Origin: Planctomycetota bacterium
GTDB taxonomy: Bacteria > Planctomycetota > MHYJ01 > WSZJ01 > JACPWG01
Reading direction: 5' to 3'
NCBI GenBank assembly: GCA_016197205.1
Contig: JACPWG010000022.1
Span: 83,130 to 147,129, forward strand
Length of the DNA: 64,000 nt
Both the position numbers and the translations under genes were made by a program. Below are positions 62,101 through 64,000 of the stretch, piece by piece. Numbering within the stretch: position 1 is the stretch's first letter; every line of letters begins with the position of its first letter. Under the pieces are notes generated by a model. That model did no database searches. It was not told where the DNA came from and saw nothing but the letters and a program-made list of their open reading frames with translations.

Positions 62101-63051
62101 GGTCACCTGGTTCGTGCCGCCGCCGAGCGCGAGGGTGCCGCCGCCCGCCGCGTCGTCGGCCACGAGTTCGGCACGGCTCGGGCCCGCGGGGGCGGTATTG
62201 CCCGTCGTGTCGACCAGGACGGTGTCGTCGCCGTCGCCGAAGGTCACGCTGCGGAAGAGGCCGGAGGCCGCGCCTGTGGAGGCGCCCGTGGTGGCGATGG
62301 TGAGCGAGTTCGTGCCGGCCCCGAGATCGACATCGTCGTCCTGGCCTGCTCCGAGCTTGGCGTCACCCGGGCTCGCGCCGGCGGTGAGGGTCAGCGTGTC
62401 GTTCCCCGTCCCGCCCTTGATGCCTCCGTCCTGGAGCACGCGGATCGGAGTGGAGGTCGCCGTGGCGCCGGCCGTGAAGGAGAGGATGTTCGACCCGTTC
62501 CCGAGCTCGATGGCCCCGACGAGCGTGAGGTCGGTGACGCTCGCGTCCACCGTGGCGACCGTGATGGTGTTCGCGGTGTTGCCCGTGTCCCGGATGATGA
62601 ACCCGGTCGAGGTGGCCGAGAGGCTGCCGTTGATGATCGCGTTCGTCGCCGTCCCGCCCGCGCGGCTGAAGAGGAGCGCCGCGTCGTCGAGATCCGGGCC
62701 GCCGACGAGGCTGCCGGCGAGGGTGACGGTGACCGTGACATTGGCCGCGCCGCCGGCGACGTCCACGACGGCGGTACCGAGGATCGCGTCGCCGTCGTCC
62801 GCCATGCCGTTCTGCACGGTGACGGTGGTGGTCGAAGCGTCACCGGCCGTGATCTGGACTTCGGCGCCGTTGAGGTTGGACTGGACCGTGTTCCCGCCGG
62901 CCAGCGCCCAGGGGGTGGTGGTCGCCGCAACGGGATCGGCGACGCCGCCCGCGTCAAACACGGCAACCTGCTGCGCAAAAGCGCTCGTTGTGCTCGCGCA
63001 GAGCAGCCCCAAGCCCAGGACGAAACCCCGCGTCCACCTCGACAGCACCAC
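59128..63051 (-). CDS. Autotransporter with repetitive passenger and outer-membrane barrel
   Basis: GTG 63051 behind GAGGAGGG; 1307 residues. Signal peptide ends near ASTTSAFA. Passenger (about 30-1000) consists of imperfect repeats with G-x-G-(N/D)-D-T/S-(I/L)-x-V (for example GDGDDTVLV, GLGDDNITVTGG, GSGDDTLTASG), predicted beta-solenoid and RTX-like in spacing, perhaps Ca2+-binding. Residues about 1040-1307 form a type V secretion barrel starting near RQDDDGDLLGYEVQ and ending GVQINF with a C-terminal Phe. Large surface or secreted protein; direct evidence of an outer membrane. It has its own promoter. Passenger function (adhesion, matrix) unknown. Confidence 0.9.
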   Translation of the reverse strand: MVLSRWTRGFVLGLGLLCASTTSAFAQQVAVFDAGGVADPVAATTTPWALAGGNTVQSNLNGAEVQITAGDASTTTVTVQNGMADDGDAILGTAVVDVAGGAANVTVTVTLAGSLVGGPDLDDAALLFSRAGGTATNAIINGSLSATSTGFIIRDTGNTANTITVATVDASVTDLTLVGAIELGNGSNILSFTAGATATSTPIRVLQDGGIKGGTGNDTLTLTAGASPGDAKLGAGQDDDVDLGAGTNSLTIATTGASTGAASGLFRSVTFGDGDDTVLVDTTGNTAPAGPSRAELVADDAAGGGTLALGGGTNQVTVIAGAGFAQALAVGQLTGGAGNDSLTVRTTGAGSATLGANGDVDLGAGNNAILSESTGAAANDQASFLAGGLTTGDGNDSITVRALSTGGNGNATFSSTGTVELGGGNDTITVTTAANAGGTALFLADGQDLNLGPGNDAFVLTAGATDASTTALTIDCADGTDQVTITAPGAGTALFDVTNVFLGSGDDTLTASGRVTVAALGTSVSLGDGNDTFNFSTSQAVALSVDGGLGDDNITVTGGAGVFNVDTLASGEGNDTITATAGAGGLDINFLNLDDTGATTTTKVVTLSAPGAGALTVNAYSALSAQGIDDTVTASGNVRFNTDLTMGGGTSVLTIDSNNGDALPNVAITTFAGDDAVSLKCSSAGGWATGLGTIDLGNGANTLTVDSTIGSFRVNSIVFGAGDDAFNINSNFVSEAATGTPFILTNSLNLSGANGNDTVTLNNGSFVLGGGTTLALGEGDTLRGNGFVAAADVTFNGSVADRATLSPGLSVGKLVVNGNLSLTNTNYALDVDGTSSDTVFVRNGTATVNAGNLVTVSFPNVTPPLGTTSYPILQTDATGSLVVNATPAVSSANLPLFSFALRSVPGVNGDFFLDVTRSSLADVPAITGNAGAVAANVEAILSGNLADADLASALNELTKLPSNEQLIAALTNLSGEAIGSGPGAEVTTLSEYNYALAARMSEMRGGLGSSPRPEGPRGPSGSVTDERQGVGLFAQAFGTLGRQDDDGDLLGYEVQTYGTALGIDKRLDDSYFIGASLAFARTDVNLDDPLGADGNVDDYAASLYAGYGHDRFFVDLAVTYGWTQSEFDRRLAFGPIDRAAHSDFDGREVTGYAGSGFLVMLGDTTYVVPSLALQYANVSQDGFQEEGAGGLGLDVSSRSIDSFRSIVGCKLGTRLGDDSSKWSLATHVGWIHEYAHPDHTVRARFLGAPDSARFTSESAEQGDDQANLGVGVSGQVSRQASVFLGYDANVSKNAFYQGVTGGVQINF

Positions 63052-63134
63052 GTGCCCTCCTCGTTGATGACAATCCGATTCGCGTCGGCCCGCCAGGCGC
63101 GCCGGGGACGGCGGGGCCGACCTGTGGGGGGGGA

Positions 63135-63163
63135 AGGATAAGAAAGTCACGCGGGCCTGTCAA
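63135..63163 (-). promoter_or_regulatory. Promoter of the autotransporter gene
   Basis: Reverse strand TTGACA (63158-63163), 17 bp, TATCCT (63135-63140); leader about 75 nt. Confidence 0.72.
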
Positions 63164-63226
63164 TCATTACCGGAAGCGGGCCGCGGCGGCGCCTGGAGCG
63201 AACGAACGGGCCGCTCGCGGGCCGAC

Positions 63227-63793
63227 TCAGCCGCCGATGCGCGTGACCTCGAGGCCCTTGCCGATCGGCAGGGTGACGGACGGGCCGCGTGCGCGCGCGT
63301 GGCGCACGTAGTCGTCGAGGTGGTGGGACAGGATGTTGTCCGCCACGACCACCGCGCCCGGCGCGGGACGCAGCAGGTCAAAGAAGCGGATGTAGTCGTC
63401 CTTCTCGCAATCGAGGAGGACGAAATCCGCGCCCGCGACGCGCGGGGCATGTTCCGCCGCGTCCCCGAGCACGAACTGCACGAAGGCCGCGAGTCCGAGC
63501 CGGCCGAGCGTTTCCCGCGCCTCCGCCTGGCGCGCGGGCTCCACCTCGATCGAGACGAGACGGCCCCCGGTGCGGCGGGCCGCGACGGCCAGAGCGATCG
63601 TAGACAGGCCGCTCGAGCCCCCGAGCTCGAGGAGGAGCTTTGCGTGCAGCCCGGCGGCGAGCGCCGCCACGAACTCCGCGGAGTCGGGCTCAAGGTTGCG
63701 GTGCCGGGTTGCTTTGGGCAGGCCGGCCGCGTCTTGCTCGAGCTTGCGGGCCCAGAGGCGCTGGATCGCGAGCTGCTCGGAGGGGGTGAACAT
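63227..63793 (-). CDS. SAM-dependent O-methyltransferase-like protein
   Basis: ATG 63793; 188 residues. Class I Rossmann fold: LLLELGGSSGLSTIALAVA (SAM motif I), GGRLVSIEVEPARQ with the ribose-binding Glu, FVLGDAAEH, ADFVLLDCEKDDYIRFFDLLRPAPGAVVVADNIL. This is the catechol O-methyltransferase-like or Methyltransf_24 pattern, including the LLDCEKDDY metal-site-like segment. Substrate unknown. No operon partner visible. Confidence 0.82.
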   Translation of the reverse strand: MFTPSEQLAIQRLWARKLEQDAAGLPKATRHRNLEPDSAEFVAALAAGLHAKLLLELGGSSGLSTIALAVAARRTGGRLVSIEVEPARQAEARETLGRLGLAAFVQFVLGDAAEHAPRVAGADFVLLDCEKDDYIRFFDLLRPAPGAVVVADNILSHHLDDYVRHARARGPSVTLPIGKGLEVTRIGG

Positions 63794-63822
63794 GGGGGGG
63801 GCTCGTGCAGTGAGGGTTTGGG

Positions 63823-63963
63823 TCCCTATCGTTCGACTTCTTGAAAGTTGGTCGCGATTTCGGAAGCCGTGCACTCCGCCCACGGAGGGACGAGCCGCCG
63901 AACTCGCCGAAGACACCGAACGGCCCGTCGAGAACTTCGGTGTCTTCGGCGTCTTCGGTGGCT
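63823..63963. repeat. Dispersed palindromic repeat, family A, copy 2
   Basis: Shares the 1395-1470 segment (ccctatcgttcgacttcttg onward) and the terminal hairpin cttcggcgtcttcggtggct, but with only one or two gaagacgcc-like units in the left arm. Confidence 0.8.
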
Positions 63964-63966
63964 AAG

Positions 63967-64000
63967 CGCCCGCGCAAAAATAACTGCGCACACTCGGACC
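63967..64000. repeat. Partial repeat at the right edge
   Basis: gcgcccgcgcaaaaataact and the following bases are the reverse complement of about 15446-15475, the terminus of the element at 15340. It runs off the window. Confidence 0.65.

Noticed and set aside
60575..63067. 830-residue open frame opposite the autotransporter gene
   Set aside because: It mirrors the repetitive GC-rich coding strand, has Pro/Ser/Val-rich composition without domains, and the opposite frame has a signal peptide, repeats and barrel.

Overview
The window is high-G+C bacterial DNA from a diderm: it carries a complete autotransporter with an outer-membrane barrel, an O-antigen-ligase-like protein and several lipoproteins. 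No rRNA is present to fix the taxonomy. B-box plus RDD proteins, small families that I associate with Planctomycetota and relatives, and intergenic regions full of short AT-rich 'word' repeats fit an uncultured Planctomycetota- or PVC-like organism. That placement is inference only. Many genes have recognisable sigma70-type promoters with exactly 17-bp spacers.

Layout. 0-7.7 kb: a pfaD gene runs off the left edge; then a FdhF/YdeP molybdopterin oxidoreductase, a cupredoxin-like secreted protein, a HEAT-repeat membrane protein and an unusual secreted gluzincin peptidase with six Cys-x-His repeats. 8.4-15.3 kb: fdhD (probable partner of the FdhF/YdeP enzyme), then oleD, oleC and oleB of the long-chain olefin pathway with a STAS membrane protein directly upstream of oleB. 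oleA is not in the window. 15.6-28 kb: tRNA-Pro(GGG), an HDOD-SpoIIE phosphatase operon, a GT-C-type membrane protein, an ABC-F ATPase, a TIM-barrel protein, a broken B-box/RDD gene and a FHA-GAF-GAF-GGDEF diguanylate cyclase. 28-38 kb: the housekeeping block glmU-prs-rplY-pth-rpsF with a coupled serine hydrolase, and divergently hemL, hutU and ridA.

38.2-46.6 kb is a decaying defence island. It holds a type I restriction-modification locus (hsdM, hsdS, Schlafen/AlbA-type ATPase, hsdR) in which hsdS has an in-frame TGA, hsdR lacks its C-terminus, a DUF1016 nuclease is cut to its N-terminal domain and a conserved companion gene is cut to about 28 codons. A chimeric partial copy of hutU and ridA lies at its right edge, in the same orientation as the intact hutU-ridA on its left. 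47-64 kb: secreted or membrane proteins (degenerate zincin-like protein, MscS channel with cyclic-nucleotide domain, glycine-zipper lipoprotein, metal-binding-domain membrane protein behind a palindrome-overlapped promoter, O-antigen-ligase/TPR protein, lipoprotein peptidase, autotransporter), a trehalose OtsB-OtsA fusion and an O-methyltransferase.

The most distinctive signal is in the intergenic DNA. At least six families of palindromic, terminal-inverted-repeat elements are present. One 131-bp element occurs twice, nearly identical and in opposite orientations, each copy flanked by its own 7-bp target duplication; one copy sits inside another repeat whose empty counterpart is also in the window. 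Some repeats now supply stop codons or C-terminal residues of neighbouring genes. A fragment of a REP-associated transposase gene is present, but no intact transposase.
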